From contig CAJXNP010000002.1 of the NCBI GenBank assembly GCA_913057175.1, positions 124,001-188,000 of the forward strand: 64,000 nucleotides of DNA, given 5' to 3'. Positions 53,659 to 62,626 of the stretch are shown piece by piece (position 1 is the stretch's first letter; the number at the start of each line of letters is the position of its first letter). A program made the translations under genes and the position numbers. The stretch is from an uncultured Cytophagales bacterium. Lineage in GTDB: Bacteria; Bacteroidota; Bacteroidia; Cytophagales; Cyclobacteriaceae. The notes beneath the pieces are model-generated. The model did no database searches. It worked only from the letters and a program-made list of their open reading frames with translations, and was not told the DNA's origin.

Positions 53659-54834
53659 ATGAACGCATATATAGTAGCAGGATATCGATCAGCAGTTGGA
53701 AAAGCTAAAAAAGGGGGATTTCGCTTTACAAGGTCAGATGATTTGGCTGCAAGTGTAATCAAACATTTGGTAGAATCCATCCCAAATTTTGATAGAAAAA
53801 GAGTTGATGACCTGATTGTAGGCTGTGCCATTCCTGAAGCAGAACAAGGCATGCAGATGGGAAGGATTATTTCCCTTCTTTCTTTACCAATTGAAGTACC
53901 TGGAATGATTGTCAACAGATATTGTGGCTCAGGCATCGAGGCAATTAATATAGCTTCTGCCAGAATCCATGCAGGATTGGCAGATTGTATCATTGCCGGA
54001 GGAGCTGAGTCGATGTCACTTATTCCTATGATGGGCTGGAAGGTGGCCTTGAATTACAATCTGGCTTCTAAGCATCCGGATTATTATTCCAGCATGGGAA
54101 TAACAGCAGAACAGGTAGCAAAGAAATATGAAATATCAAGAGAGGAACAAGACGAATTTGCCTACTCATCCCATATGAGGGCATTAAATGCCATTAAAGA
54201 AGGCAAGTTTAAAGATGAAATTGTTCCTGTAGAAGTTGAAGAGGTATTTTTGGATGCCTCCAATAAGAAAAAACAAAAGAAATTCACAGTCGATACGGAT
54301 GAAGGGCCTCGTGCTGATACAACACCAGAGGCTTTAAGTAAACTAAAACCTGTATTCGCTCAGGGCGGATCGGTCACAGCAGGCAACTCTTCTCAGACTT
54401 CTGATGGGGCTGCCTTCGTCATGGTCATGTCGGAAAAAATGGTTAAGGAACTGAATCTTACTCCAATAGCCAGGCTGGTAAGTTATGCAGCGGCTGGTGT
54501 AGAGCCAAAAATCATGGGGATTGGCCCAGTGGCCGCCATACCAAAGGCTCTTAAAATGGCTGGATTAAAATTGGACGACATTGAGCAAATTGAATTGAAT
54601 GAAGCATTTGCAGCCCAATCACTCGGAGTGATTAAGGAACTTGATCTGGATAGGGAAAAAGTAAATGTAAACGGAGGAGCTATCGCTTTGGGGCATCCCC
54701 TTGGTTGTACCGGAGCTAAACTTTCCGTACAACTTTTCAATGAAATGAAAAAAAGAAATCAGAAATATGGAATGGTTACAGCTTGTGTTGGCGGTGGGCA
54801 AGGTGTAGCTGGAATTTACGAAAGGTTAAATTAA
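53659..54834 (+). CDS. acetyl-CoA acyltransferase (thiolase)
   Basis: 391 residues. The acylated Cys is in [30 protein letters not shown] holds the conserved Asn, [18 protein letters not shown] the catalytic His, and [13 protein letters not shown] the second Cys. It cleaves 3-ketoacyl-CoA with CoA in the last step of beta-oxidation; biosynthetic acetoacetyl-CoA thiolase has the same motifs, so the degradative role rests on its neighbours. It has 201 bp of upstream space with the inverted repeat, then follows acyl-CoA dehydrogenase after 22 bp. Confidence 0.93.
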   Translation: MNAYIVAGYRSAVGKAKKGGFRFTRSDDLAASVIKHLVESIPNFDRKRVDDLIVGCAIPEAEQGMQMGRIISLLSLPIEVPGMIVNRYCGSGIEAINIASARIHAGLADCIIAGGAESMSLIPMMGWKVALNYNLASKHPDYYSSMGITAEQVAKKYEISREEQDEFAYSSHMRALNAIKEGKFKDEIVPVEVEEVFLDASNKKKQKKFTVDTDEGPRADTTPEALSKLKPVFAQGGSVTAGNSSQTSDGAAFVMVMSEKMVKELNLTPIARLVSYAAAGVEPKIMGIGPVAAIPKALKMAGLKLDDIEQIELNEAFAAQSLGVIKELDLDREKVNVNGGAIALGHPLGCTGAKLSVQLFNEMKKRNQKYGMVTACVGGGQGVAGIYERLN

Positions 54835-54856
54835 GAACAGCTTAAAGATATTTTTT

Positions 54857-56656
54857 ATGGAAACGGTAGATAAGAAAAATGCTATAAAAGGAGGTGAATT
54901 CCTCATTAAGGAAACAAAGGCTGAAGATATTTTTATTCCTGAAGAATGGACGGAAGAGCAAAAAATGATCGCCCAGTCATGTCGCGATTTTGTAGACACT
55001 GAAATTATGACCAAACTGGATGAAATAGACTCAATGAAACACCCCGAGTTGATGCCATCCCTTATGGACAAAGCCGGGGAGCTGGGATTGTTGGGGACTT
55101 CTGTTCCGGAGCAATATGGAGGTTTTGGCATGGATTTTAATACTTCTATGTTGATAGCAGAGGAATTTGGCCGAAGCCATTCATTTGCAGTAGCCATGTC
55201 CGCTCATACGGGCATTGGTACTTTACCAATTCTGTATTATGGAAATGAGGATCAGAAGTCAAAATACATTCCAAAATTGGCAACTGGCGAATGGAAGGCA
55301 GCTTACTGTTTAACAGAGCCAGATGCAGGGTCTGATGCCAACTCAGGAAAAACCAAGGCTGTACTCAGCAAAGATGGAAAACACTACATCCTGAATGGAC
55401 AAAAAATGTGGATCACCAACGGTGGTTTTGCCGATGTATTTACTGTGTTTGCCAAAATAGATAATGATGAAAAATTAACTGCCTTTATAGTTGAAAAATC
55501 TTTTGGTGGCATTACAATGAATGAGGAAGAGCGAAAAATGGGAATAAAGGGCTCATCGACACGCCAAATATTTTTCAATGATTGTAAGGTTCCGGTTGAG
55601 AATATGCTCTCCGAACGTCAAAATGGATTCAAAATAGCTGTAAATATTCTCAACATTGGAAGAATTAAGTTGGGGATTGCTGCCATTGGGGGAGCTAAAG
55701 GAGCAATCAATCACGCAATTAATTATGCCAATGAACGTAAGCAATTTGGTCAAACTATAGGTTCATTTGGAGCAATCAAACACAAAATAGGGGATATTGC
55801 TTCCAAAATCTGGTCTTCAGAATCTGCACACTATCGAGCCGGACAAAATATAGATGATGCTTATGCCGCATTTGTTTCCGATGGAATGCCTAAAGGAGAA
55901 GCAAGATTGAAATCATTAGAGCAATTTGCCATCGAATGCGCCATCTTAAAAGTAAATGGTTCGGAAATATTGGATTATTCTATTGATGAAGCCGTTCAGA
56001 TTTTTGGAGGGATGGGATATTCTGCTGAAGGGCCCGTAGAACGAGGCTACAGGGATGCACGTATCAACAGGATTTTTGAAGGCACCAATGAGATCAATAG
56101 AATGCTTACCATTGATATGATCCTAAAAAGAGCTTTGAAAGGAGAATTGGATCTCATGGGACCAGCAATGGCCGTAGCGAGTGAATTAACTTCTATTCCC
56201 GATTTTGGATCTGATGAAGATGAAGGACCTTTCTCCAAGGAGAAAAAAGTTCTCCAAAACCTTAAAAAAGTTGGATTAATGATCGCAGGAGCTGCTGTTC
56301 AAAAAATGATGGACAAGCTAAAAGACGAACAAGAAATCCTTATGCATCTGGCAGATATGTTGATAGAAGGGTATGTTGCTGAATCCGCCATCCTAAGAGC
56401 AGAAAAGTTAGTTGGTATAAAAGGTGAAGAAGCTTGCAGACAACAAATCTTACTTGCTAAGATTAATCTTCACAACGCTGTCAATATCATTAACTGGGCT
56501 GGTAAACAGGCTATATATGCCTTTGCCGAAGGTGATGAATTAAGAATGATGCTACTAGGGTTAAAGCGATTTACCAAAACTGAACCATTTAACCTGAAAG
56601 AAGCACGAAGGGAAATTGCCGATCACTTGCTGGGCAAAAACGAATTTAAATTTTAG
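54857..56656 (+). CDS. acyl-CoA dehydrogenase (VLCAD-like, long form)
   Basis: 599 residues. FAD enzyme that makes the first double bond of beta-oxidation. AYCLTEPDAGSDANSGKTKA and KMWITNGGFADVFTVFAK are FAD and substrate blocks; the catalytic-base region reads AEGPVERGYRDARINRIFEGTNEINRM. About 190 residues follow the core (EDEGPFSKEKKVLQNLKKVGLMIAG), like the C-terminal extension of mitochondrial VLCAD and ACAD9. It ends the MarR-fusion-thiolase set and is followed by a terminator. Confidence 0.93.
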   Translation: METVDKKNAIKGGEFLIKETKAEDIFIPEEWTEEQKMIAQSCRDFVDTEIMTKLDEIDSMKHPELMPSLMDKAGELGLLGTSVPEQYGGFGMDFNTSMLIAEEFGRSHSFAVAMSAHTGIGTLPILYYGNEDQKSKYIPKLATGEWKAAYCLTEPDAGSDANSGKTKAVLSKDGKHYILNGQKMWITNGGFADVFTVFAKIDNDEKLTAFIVEKSFGGITMNEEERKMGIKGSSTRQIFFNDCKVPVENMLSERQNGFKIAVNILNIGRIKLGIAAIGGAKGAINHAINYANERKQFGQTIGSFGAIKHKIGDIASKIWSSESAHYRAGQNIDDAYAAFVSDGMPKGEARLKSLEQFAIECAILKVNGSEILDYSIDEAVQIFGGMGYSAEGPVERGYRDARINRIFEGTNEINRMLTIDMILKRALKGELDLMGPAMAVASELTSIPDFGSDEDEGPFSKEKKVLQNLKKVGLMIAGAAVQKMMDKLKDEQEILMHLADMLIEGYVAESAILRAEKLVGIKGEEACRQQILLAKINLHNAVNIINWAGKQAIYAFAEGDELRMMLLGLKRFTKTEPFNLKEARREIADHLLGKNEFKF

Positions 56657-56675
56657 CTAAGCCTTATAATATTTG

Positions 56676-56703
56676 AAAAGCTGTTCAAGAGAGCAGCTTT
56701 TTT
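56676..56703 (+). terminator. terminator of the beta-oxidation cluster
   Basis: AAAAGCTG (56676-56683) pairs with CAGCTTTT (56694-56701), followed by T residues to 56705. It overlaps the 3' end of the convergent YfiR-like gene. Confidence 0.8.
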
Positions 56704-57207
56704 TTAATCTACCTGAGTGCCCAGGGATAGCAAGGCACTGCTGACTTTCAGACCATTCGCTTCACATTGATTTTTAGATATCTTGAAATTCAGTCGATTC
56801 TCCTTTAGAAAAAAGCTTATCTGAGCTCCAAATTCAAGCATATCATCTTCGGTAACAAACAGCTTGTTTTTTTTGTCAGAACCTTCAATAAGGGATATGA
56901 TTTTATTCTTATTAGATTTTGGTGCGTAGATCAGATGACAATTTGATGCATTACTTCCATCATTTATCTTTATAAGATTAATTTCCTGGTTCCAGACTCT
57001 TTTATTTTTTAAGCTCTCTTCCAGGACATCGTAGGCAATGTCACTTCCATATACTCCAATAGTGAATGCGCCACTACCTTGTTGCCACTGTATATGTTTG
57101 GTAAAATTGTAAATGAAAAGTGAATGCAGTTTATAAACGTTCGACTGTGCCTCAGCCGTAAATGAAAAAGCAACTGCCACTATAAAAATTATTACTAGGT
57201 GTCTCAT
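56704..57207 (-). CDS. YfiR-like (DUF4154) periplasmic protein
   Basis: 167 residues with a signal peptide ending FTAEAQ. The DUF4154 pattern is present: VYKLHSLFIYNFTKHIQWQ, FTIGVYGSDIAYDVLEESLK, ASNCHLIYAPKSNKNKIISLIEGSDKKNKLFVTEDDMLE, GAQISFFLKENRLNFKIS. In Pseudomonas, YfiR represses the diguanylate cyclase YfiN from the periplasm. No GGDEF protein is adjacent, so a link to cyclic-di-GMP is not supported here. It is convergent with acyl-CoA dehydrogenase. Confidence 0.85.
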   Translation of the reverse strand: MRHLVIIFIVAVAFSFTAEAQSNVYKLHSLFIYNFTKHIQWQQGSGAFTIGVYGSDIAYDVLEESLKNKRVWNQEINLIKINDGSNASNCHLIYAPKSNKNKIISLIEGSDKKNKLFVTEDDMLEFGAQISFFLKENRLNFKISKNQCEANGLKVSSALLSLGTQVD

Positions 57208-57394
57208 TGTTTACGGATTTACTATTGTCAATTTAAATAGCTTGAACAATAATTTTCTGTTACTATTTATAGTTAAAATATAAATATTGTAACCTAACCG
57301 TTATAGCGATGTAATAATTCTTGTATAAATTAATAATTATTGAGCTGTAAATTGTGAGAACATCAATTATTATTTATAAGTGGAATTTTATTGA

Positions 57395-60300
57395 TCATTT
57401 AGCTTCCAGGATTTCATAAGCTAATATCGTATTATTATTTCGTGCTATAAATAATATTTTTTTACCAGCGCTTTCAATGATTTTAGAATCACGTATTTCT
57501 CCACTTACATAAAGATCATATTCATTATTTTTTACAAAATCAAACTCTTGGCTATTCTCACCATGTAGAAGAACTCCTTTGTTTGAATTAAGTCGTCCTA
57601 CTTCCTGTTTAAGTCCATAAAAATTACCTCCTAGCCAAATATCCAATATGCCATCCGAATCATAGTCAAACGTGCTTATGGTGAATACAGGAGCTGTCTG
57701 CGATTCAAGTGGTAACGATTGTAAGTTAAATTGATATTTGCCATGATTCCATAAAATAGATGAAGACAATGTTGTACAAATATATTTTACCGCATTAGCT
57801 CGAACAGCTGCTGGAAATAATTCTTCGTATGTCAATTGTGCGTAATTCTCATACTTAGGGGCAACTTTTTCAACAGACGGAATTTGACTGACCATATCCT
57901 TTTTTGATGCAAACGGGAAAGCAATCTCTTCTTTAGGAGGGTACCAACTTACAACCATTTCAGACTTTCCATTATTATCAAAATCGTTAACATACATGGA
58001 TAAAGGTCTTTCTCTACTTGCTGTAAACTTTGAATTCAACCCCCAATTTCCAAGGATAAAATCATCTCTGCCATCTTTATTCAGATCAGCTACCTCAACC
58101 GTATTCCACCATCCTTCTGAATCCTTTAAAACAAATGCTTCATTAATCGAAGTTCCATTATTCTTGTATATTTTGACCGGCATCCAATCGCCTACGATTA
58201 ACAAATCCTTCAAATTGTCTCCATCTACATCGCTCCAGGCTGCATCGGTGACCATACCTGCTCCGCCAAGTGTTATGGGAGACACATCGACCCAAAACAG
58301 GTCATCATTCCTGAAAAGAAAACTTTTGGGAATCAGACCATAATTTCCCGGAACGATTCGCCCTCCAATGAACAAATCTTCATCCCCATCCAAATCATAA
58401 TCTTCTGCTAATATCACAGAAAAGTTTCCTGCGACATTTGGAGAAAAACCATCCATTTTTTGAAAGTTTCCATTGCCATCATTTTGATAAAATCTTAGTT
58501 GATAGTAATCTTTGCCTCGCTTTAGTTCATTTCCGCCATTTCCAATCAAAATGTCCAAGTCATTATCTTTGTCAGGGTCAAATAAAACACCACATGTACT
58601 TTCAAAAATTGAATCCTTAGCAATATCAGCCTGGTTCTCCCTTTTGAACTTTCCGTTTTCCTGTTGAAAGAAAATTTTATCCTGATCATCAAAGGCTCCC
58701 AGGGAAATAAAATCTTCCAGTCCATCATTGTTTAAATCCCCTGTCAATAAATTTGGCCCTTCTGTTGAAATTTTTCTTATCAAAAGGGTTTCATGTTGAA
58801 AATCATCAAAGCTATTCTCACGATGATATGCATCATCCTCAATTAAATTATCAGCACTTTTGAAAATCTTTCTCGAATTGACCTTCCTGGAATTCAGCTC
58901 ACTTTGGTGTGAATCAGTATATTTTAAGCCAATGGTGGTATTTGCATCAACATTGTAAAGTACCTGTGTTTTCAAATCAGGCCACACAATTGAAAGTGAA
59001 TCAATTTGATCAATTTGGCCAAGACCAAATAGCAAAGTTGGCTCAACGGAACTTTGAAAACCCCTGGATAAAATGTTCTGTAAAACCTGAGTATTTCCTT
59101 CGTGAAATATGGTGACTTTTGAACCAACACCAAAAGGGTTTGATCCTCGCCCTTGAAATCTTACTTTTAAAAAGTTATTTAAACTCCTCTCAGAAGTATT
59201 ATTCCTATAGACAAATGATGGCATGTTTAGGTTATTCACTACCATATCCTGGTCGCCATCATTATCCAGATCTCCGTATGCAGCCCCATTACTAAAAGTT
59301 GGTTCATTCAGACCCAGTGAATCAGTAAGGTTATCGAACAATCTATTTTTCTGATTGACGAATGCATAATTGGAAATTTTTGTTGACTTTAGTAATTCCA
59401 GTAAATCGTTTACTTCCAGGTTTCCCTTTTGTAAAACCAAGTCCCTCACTCTCTTTTTATCAGAAAGAAAATCAGCAAAATCCATGGAAGTAATATCCCG
59501 ATACATTCCATTATAAACCATAATATCCTTCCATCCGTCATTTTGTATATCAAAAATCAGCGCACCCCAACTCCAATCTGTAGATGCTACTCCAGCCATA
59601 AAACTTAGCTCCTGAAAATGCCCATTCCCGAAATTATAATGCAGACAGTTTTGCATCAATTGATAATGATAGTCGGAAGGTACATTTAACTCTTCAATGT
59701 TGGTATCATCAAATCGTGTCATGTATTTGATGCGCATATTATCCTCGGGGAGCATTTCAGTAGTATAAATATCAAAAAAGCCATCATTGTTAAGGTCGGC
59801 AATATCAGCTCCCATACTAGAACCTGAGATAATGCTCATCCGGCTAAAAATATCTTCATCAAATGTCCCATCCTGATTATTTATATACAGGTAATCACGT
59901 TCCCAAAAATCATTGCTGATATAAATATCCGGCCAATTATCATTATTAATGTCGCTTACTGAGACCCCTAAGCCATAGCCATTGGCACCACCATATATTC
60001 CTGCCTCCTGACTAACATCCACAAAAAAGCCATTATCGTTTCTCATTAGACGATCTCCACCTTCAAAGTCTCTTTTTTCTCGTCTGATTGTAAATTGCTC
60101 TTCATTATCAATCATGTCAAAACTATTATTCAACAGGTAACAATCGAGATCACCATCCAGATCATAATCAAAAAAAGAAGCATGAACAGAAAACCCTTTA
60201 TTTTCCAAACCATATTCATAAGCTGCTTCAACAAATGTTAAATCACCTTGATTTATAAATAGTTCGTTCTTTCTATTCAGGCTATCTTCTCCCCTGGAAT

Positions 60301-60712
60301 AGCACACATATATATCCAATAGGCCATCTGCATTCACATCAGCCATTGTTGCTCCTGTGCACCAAAAACCATTTCCAGCTACACCAGCTTTTTCTGTAAT
60401 GTCCTCAAAAACAAAGTTGCCTTTGTTCAGGTAAAGTTTATTCTTGCCCATATTTGAAGTGAAATAAATTTCTGGCAGACTGTCATTGTTAATATCCCCA
60501 ATGGAAACCCCTCCTCCATTATAAAAATTTCTGTAAGTGAAAATATTGAAGTCCTCACTATCTGCTACTTCATTGATAAAATCGATATGCGTCGTTCTTT
60601 TATCCAGCTTTGTAAAAAGTGATGTTTTATCTGAGCTTTCAAATAAATCACCGCATGCATATAAAATGATTAACAATAAAAAAAGTAAATGATTAACGAA
60701 TCGAATATTCAT
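57395..60712 (-). CDS. VCBS/FG-GAP repeat surface lipoprotein with ASPIC/UnbV domain
   Basis: 1105 residues. The signal MNIRFVNHLLFLLLIILYAC predicts a lipoprotein. Repeated units of the integrin-like beta-propeller follow, such as GDINNDSLPEIYFTSNMGKN, ATMADVNADGLLDIYVCYSR and GDLDNDGDQDMVVNNLN, with Ca2+-binding DxDxDG-type loops. In the middle (about residues 520-590) sits an ASPIC/UnbV domain: GVGSKVTIFHEGNTQVLQNI, GFQSSVEPTLLFGLGQIDQIDSLSIVWPD. A second propeller block follows (LTGDLNNDGLEDFISLG and later). Such proteins often accompany SusCD pairs in Bacteroidota. A role in capturing a substrate for SusCD is inference; no catalytic site is visible. Confidence 0.85.
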   Translation of the reverse strand: MNIRFVNHLLFLLLIILYACGDLFESSDKTSLFTKLDKRTTHIDFINEVADSEDFNIFTYRNFYNGGGVSIGDINNDSLPEIYFTSNMGKNKLYLNKGNFVFEDITEKAGVAGNGFWCTGATMADVNADGLLDIYVCYSRGEDSLNRKNELFINQGDLTFVEAAYEYGLENKGFSVHASFFDYDLDGDLDCYLLNNSFDMIDNEEQFTIRREKRDFEGGDRLMRNDNGFFVDVSQEAGIYGGANGYGLGVSVSDINNDNWPDIYISNDFWERDYLYINNQDGTFDEDIFSRMSIISGSSMGADIADLNNDGFFDIYTTEMLPEDNMRIKYMTRFDDTNIEELNVPSDYHYQLMQNCLHYNFGNGHFQELSFMAGVASTDWSWGALIFDIQNDGWKDIMVYNGMYRDITSMDFADFLSDKKRVRDLVLQKGNLEVNDLLELLKSTKISNYAFVNQKNRLFDNLTDSLGLNEPTFSNGAAYGDLDNDGDQDMVVNNLNMPSFVYRNNTSERSLNNFLKVRFQGRGSNPFGVGSKVTIFHEGNTQVLQNILSRGFQSSVEPTLLFGLGQIDQIDSLSIVWPDLKTQVLYNVDANTTIGLKYTDSHQSELNSRKVNSRKIFKSADNLIEDDAYHRENSFDDFQHETLLIRKISTEGPNLLTGDLNNDGLEDFISLGAFDDQDKIFFQQENGKFKRENQADIAKDSIFESTCGVLFDPDKDNDLDILIGNGGNELKRGKDYYQLRFYQNDGNGNFQKMDGFSPNVAGNFSVILAEDYDLDGDEDLFIGGRIVPGNYGLIPKSFLFRNDDLFWVDVSPITLGGAGMVTDAAWSDVDGDNLKDLLIVGDWMPVKIYKNNGTSINEAFVLKDSEGWWNTVEVADLNKDGRDDFILGNWGLNSKFTASRERPLSMYVNDFDNNGKSEMVVSWYPPKEEIAFPFASKKDMVSQIPSVEKVAPKYENYAQLTYEELFPAAVRANAVKYICTTLSSSILWNHGKYQFNLQSLPLESQTAPVFTISTFDYDSDGILDIWLGGNFYGLKQEVGRLNSNKGVLLHGENSQEFDFVKNNEYDLYVSGEIRDSKIIESAGKKILFIARNNNTILAYEILEAK

Positions 60713-60750
60713 GATGAGTAAGCCAACACTTATTAAAAATGCTAATGAGT

Positions 60751-60758
60751 CAAAAATA
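60751..60758 (-). promoter_or_regulatory. -7 box of the VCBS lipoprotein gene
   Basis: The minus strand reads TATTTTTG (TAnnTTTG), 38 bp before the ATG at 60712 and directly after the susD terminator, whose T-run merges into it. Confidence 0.4.
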
Positions 60759-60760
60759 AA

Positions 60761-60790
60761 AAAAGAGGCAGGTATTCTCTGCCTCTTTTA
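60761..60790 (-). terminator. terminator of the SusCD operon
   Basis: AGAGGCA (60764-60770) pairs with TGCCTCT (60780-60786). On the minus strand it is followed by a T-run (A-run at 60755-60763), so it ends transcription from susD. Confidence 0.8.
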
Positions 60791-60814
60791 AGTTATATAA
60801 TAAAACTTTTATTC

Positions 60815-62599
60815 TTACCAACCAGGGTTTTGTTGTAAAGCCTGTCCTTCAGCAGTTCTTGACAACTGAATCTGGATCGTTGGAATTGGAAACCATCGAT
60901 GCTTTTCCGCATAGGTAGCAGCGCTGGCAAGATAGGGCCTTTTTGATTGTTCTTCAGCTATGTACTGGTTTAAGACCTCAGCTGCAACTCCCCATCTCTG
61001 AAGATCGGCAAATCGATGTCCTTCAAGAGCTAATTCCAGTTTTCTTTCAAACTGAACAGCTTCACGAGCAAAATCTGCTCCATTTGCAGTAAACGTACCT
61101 GCAGGATATTCCTGCACATCATAAGTTGCCCAACCTATTTCCGGATTGCTTAAGTCATCGGTTATGGCATCTGCTCCGGTGTTGACAATTTGATAATTGC
61201 CATCTGCGTCCTTTAATGTATCAGCGCTTGGAGTTCCATAATTATCAATTTGATAAATGGGACCTTGTGCACAGTTTCCTGCTCTTTCTCGGATCATGTT
61301 TACAAGTTCCTCTGCTCTATCTAAATTACCGAGTTCAACTTCACATTCTGCCAGCATAAGGATTACATCCCCTAACCGGATAATAGGCACGTTAACTCCA
61401 TTATTTGCAGCGCCGTTCCAACCTCCACCAGGGATTGGTTCAGTACTGAAAGGTTTGTTCTTTTTTGGACTATATGGTCCGGAATATTCCCTTGATCTAA
61501 TCCAGGTTGGTGAGTGATATCCCCTGTCTAAATATGGAACGTCATCCCTACCAACAGTCAAGTCAAGACGCGGATCAACAACATCATTCTCAGGGTCTAA
61601 ATCAGAATCATTAAAATCGTCCAGCAAAGGAAGCCCATTTGCATCTACTTTGTAGGAGTTTACAAGATTTTGAGATGGCTGGTGGAAACCACAGCAACCA
61701 AAACCTCCATCCTGTGGATATGCCAGTTGGTTTAACCAGTTTCCATTCCGAGCCTGAGCATCAGTACTTGCAGACATCTGAACACTAAACAATGCCTCCT
61801 CATGATTTTCAGTGGTAGTATGGAAAAGATCTCTCAAACATGGAGCCAGACTTGTAGAATTAACAACAGGATCAAATTGTGTTTTAGCTCCGGCATGATC
61901 ACCGTTGTAAAGCAAAAGCTTTCCTAAATAGGCTTGAGCTGCTTTCTTATTGACTCTACCGCCATCAGCTTGCTCATCTGGTAGAAGGTTTACTGCTTCC
62001 TGAACATCTGCGATTGCATCGCCAAGAGGATCAACATTTTCATTAGATTTATTGAACTCATTGTTCCTAAGATCTTCATCCGTGTAATAAGGCACGTTTC
62101 CCCAAGCTTTAAACAACTCGAAATGATAGTAAGCCCTTAAAAACCTGGCTTCACCTTCTATTCTTTGTGCTGTAGCAGATGGTATTCCTTCTGTATCGGT
62201 TAATAAGACAATGGTGCTATTACACCTTTTTATTCCTTCGTAATATTGAAGCCACCTTTGATTTAACATGGAATTACCAGCAGACCATTGGTATGTTTCT
62301 ATTTCTGTAATCTCACCGATATCACCTTGTTCAGAACCTTTGTAAGCCTCATCTGATGGTACACTTCCCATTATCCAGTTTACAGGATCAGCTGTCCATT
62401 GGTTTTGGTCATTTAAATTGTAACCATCCAACATCGAATAAGCACCGATCAATGCATTTTCAACACCGATTTCATTTGACAAATCCGCATTAGAAATAGA
62501 TCCTTGGGGATTGAGATCCAAAAAAGAATCTTTACACGACCAAATGGTACTTAACACAGCTAAGACCAAAGCGCTTTGTATGATTATTGATTTTTTCAT
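60815..62599 (-). CDS. SusD/RagB-family nutrient-uptake lipoprotein
   Basis: About 594 residues from the ATG at 62599. The lipoprotein signal KKSIIIQSALVLAVLSTIWSC is followed by KDSFLDLNPQGSISNADLSNE, the typical SusD N-terminus. The TPR-like helical core (QRIEGEARFLRAYYHFELFKAWGNVPYYTDED; KKAAQAYLGKLLLYNGDHAGAKTQFDPVV) and the C-terminal RagB block (LELALEGHRFADLQRWGVAAEVLNQYI; HRWFPIPTIQIQLS) are clear. SusD lids the SusC pore and binds substrate on the cell surface. Substrate is unknown; no glycoside hydrolase is in the window. It lies 27 bp after susC and ends with its own hairpin. Confidence 0.95.
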   Translation of the reverse strand: MKKSIIIQSALVLAVLSTIWSCKDSFLDLNPQGSISNADLSNEIGVENALIGAYSMLDGYNLNDQNQWTADPVNWIMGSVPSDEAYKGSEQGDIGEITEIETYQWSAGNSMLNQRWLQYYEGIKRCNSTIVLLTDTEGIPSATAQRIEGEARFLRAYYHFELFKAWGNVPYYTDEDLRNNEFNKSNENVDPLGDAIADVQEAVNLLPDEQADGGRVNKKAAQAYLGKLLLYNGDHAGAKTQFDPVVNSTSLAPCLRDLFHTTTENHEEALFSVQMSASTDAQARNGNWLNQLAYPQDGGFGCCGFHQPSQNLVNSYKVDANGLPLLDDFNDSDLDPENDVVDPRLDLTVGRDDVPYLDRGYHSPTWIRSREYSGPYSPKKNKPFSTEPIPGGGWNGAANNGVNVPIIRLGDVILMLAECEVELGNLDRAEELVNMIRERAGNCAQGPIYQIDNYGTPSADTLKDADGNYQIVNTGADAITDDLSNPEIGWATYDVQEYPAGTFTANGADFAREAVQFERKLELALEGHRFADLQRWGVAAEVLNQYIAEEQSKRPYLASAATYAEKHRWFPIPTIQIQLSRTAEGQALQQNPGW

Positions 62600-62626
62600 T
62601 TTTCTTAGCATTAATTCTTTCAAAAT

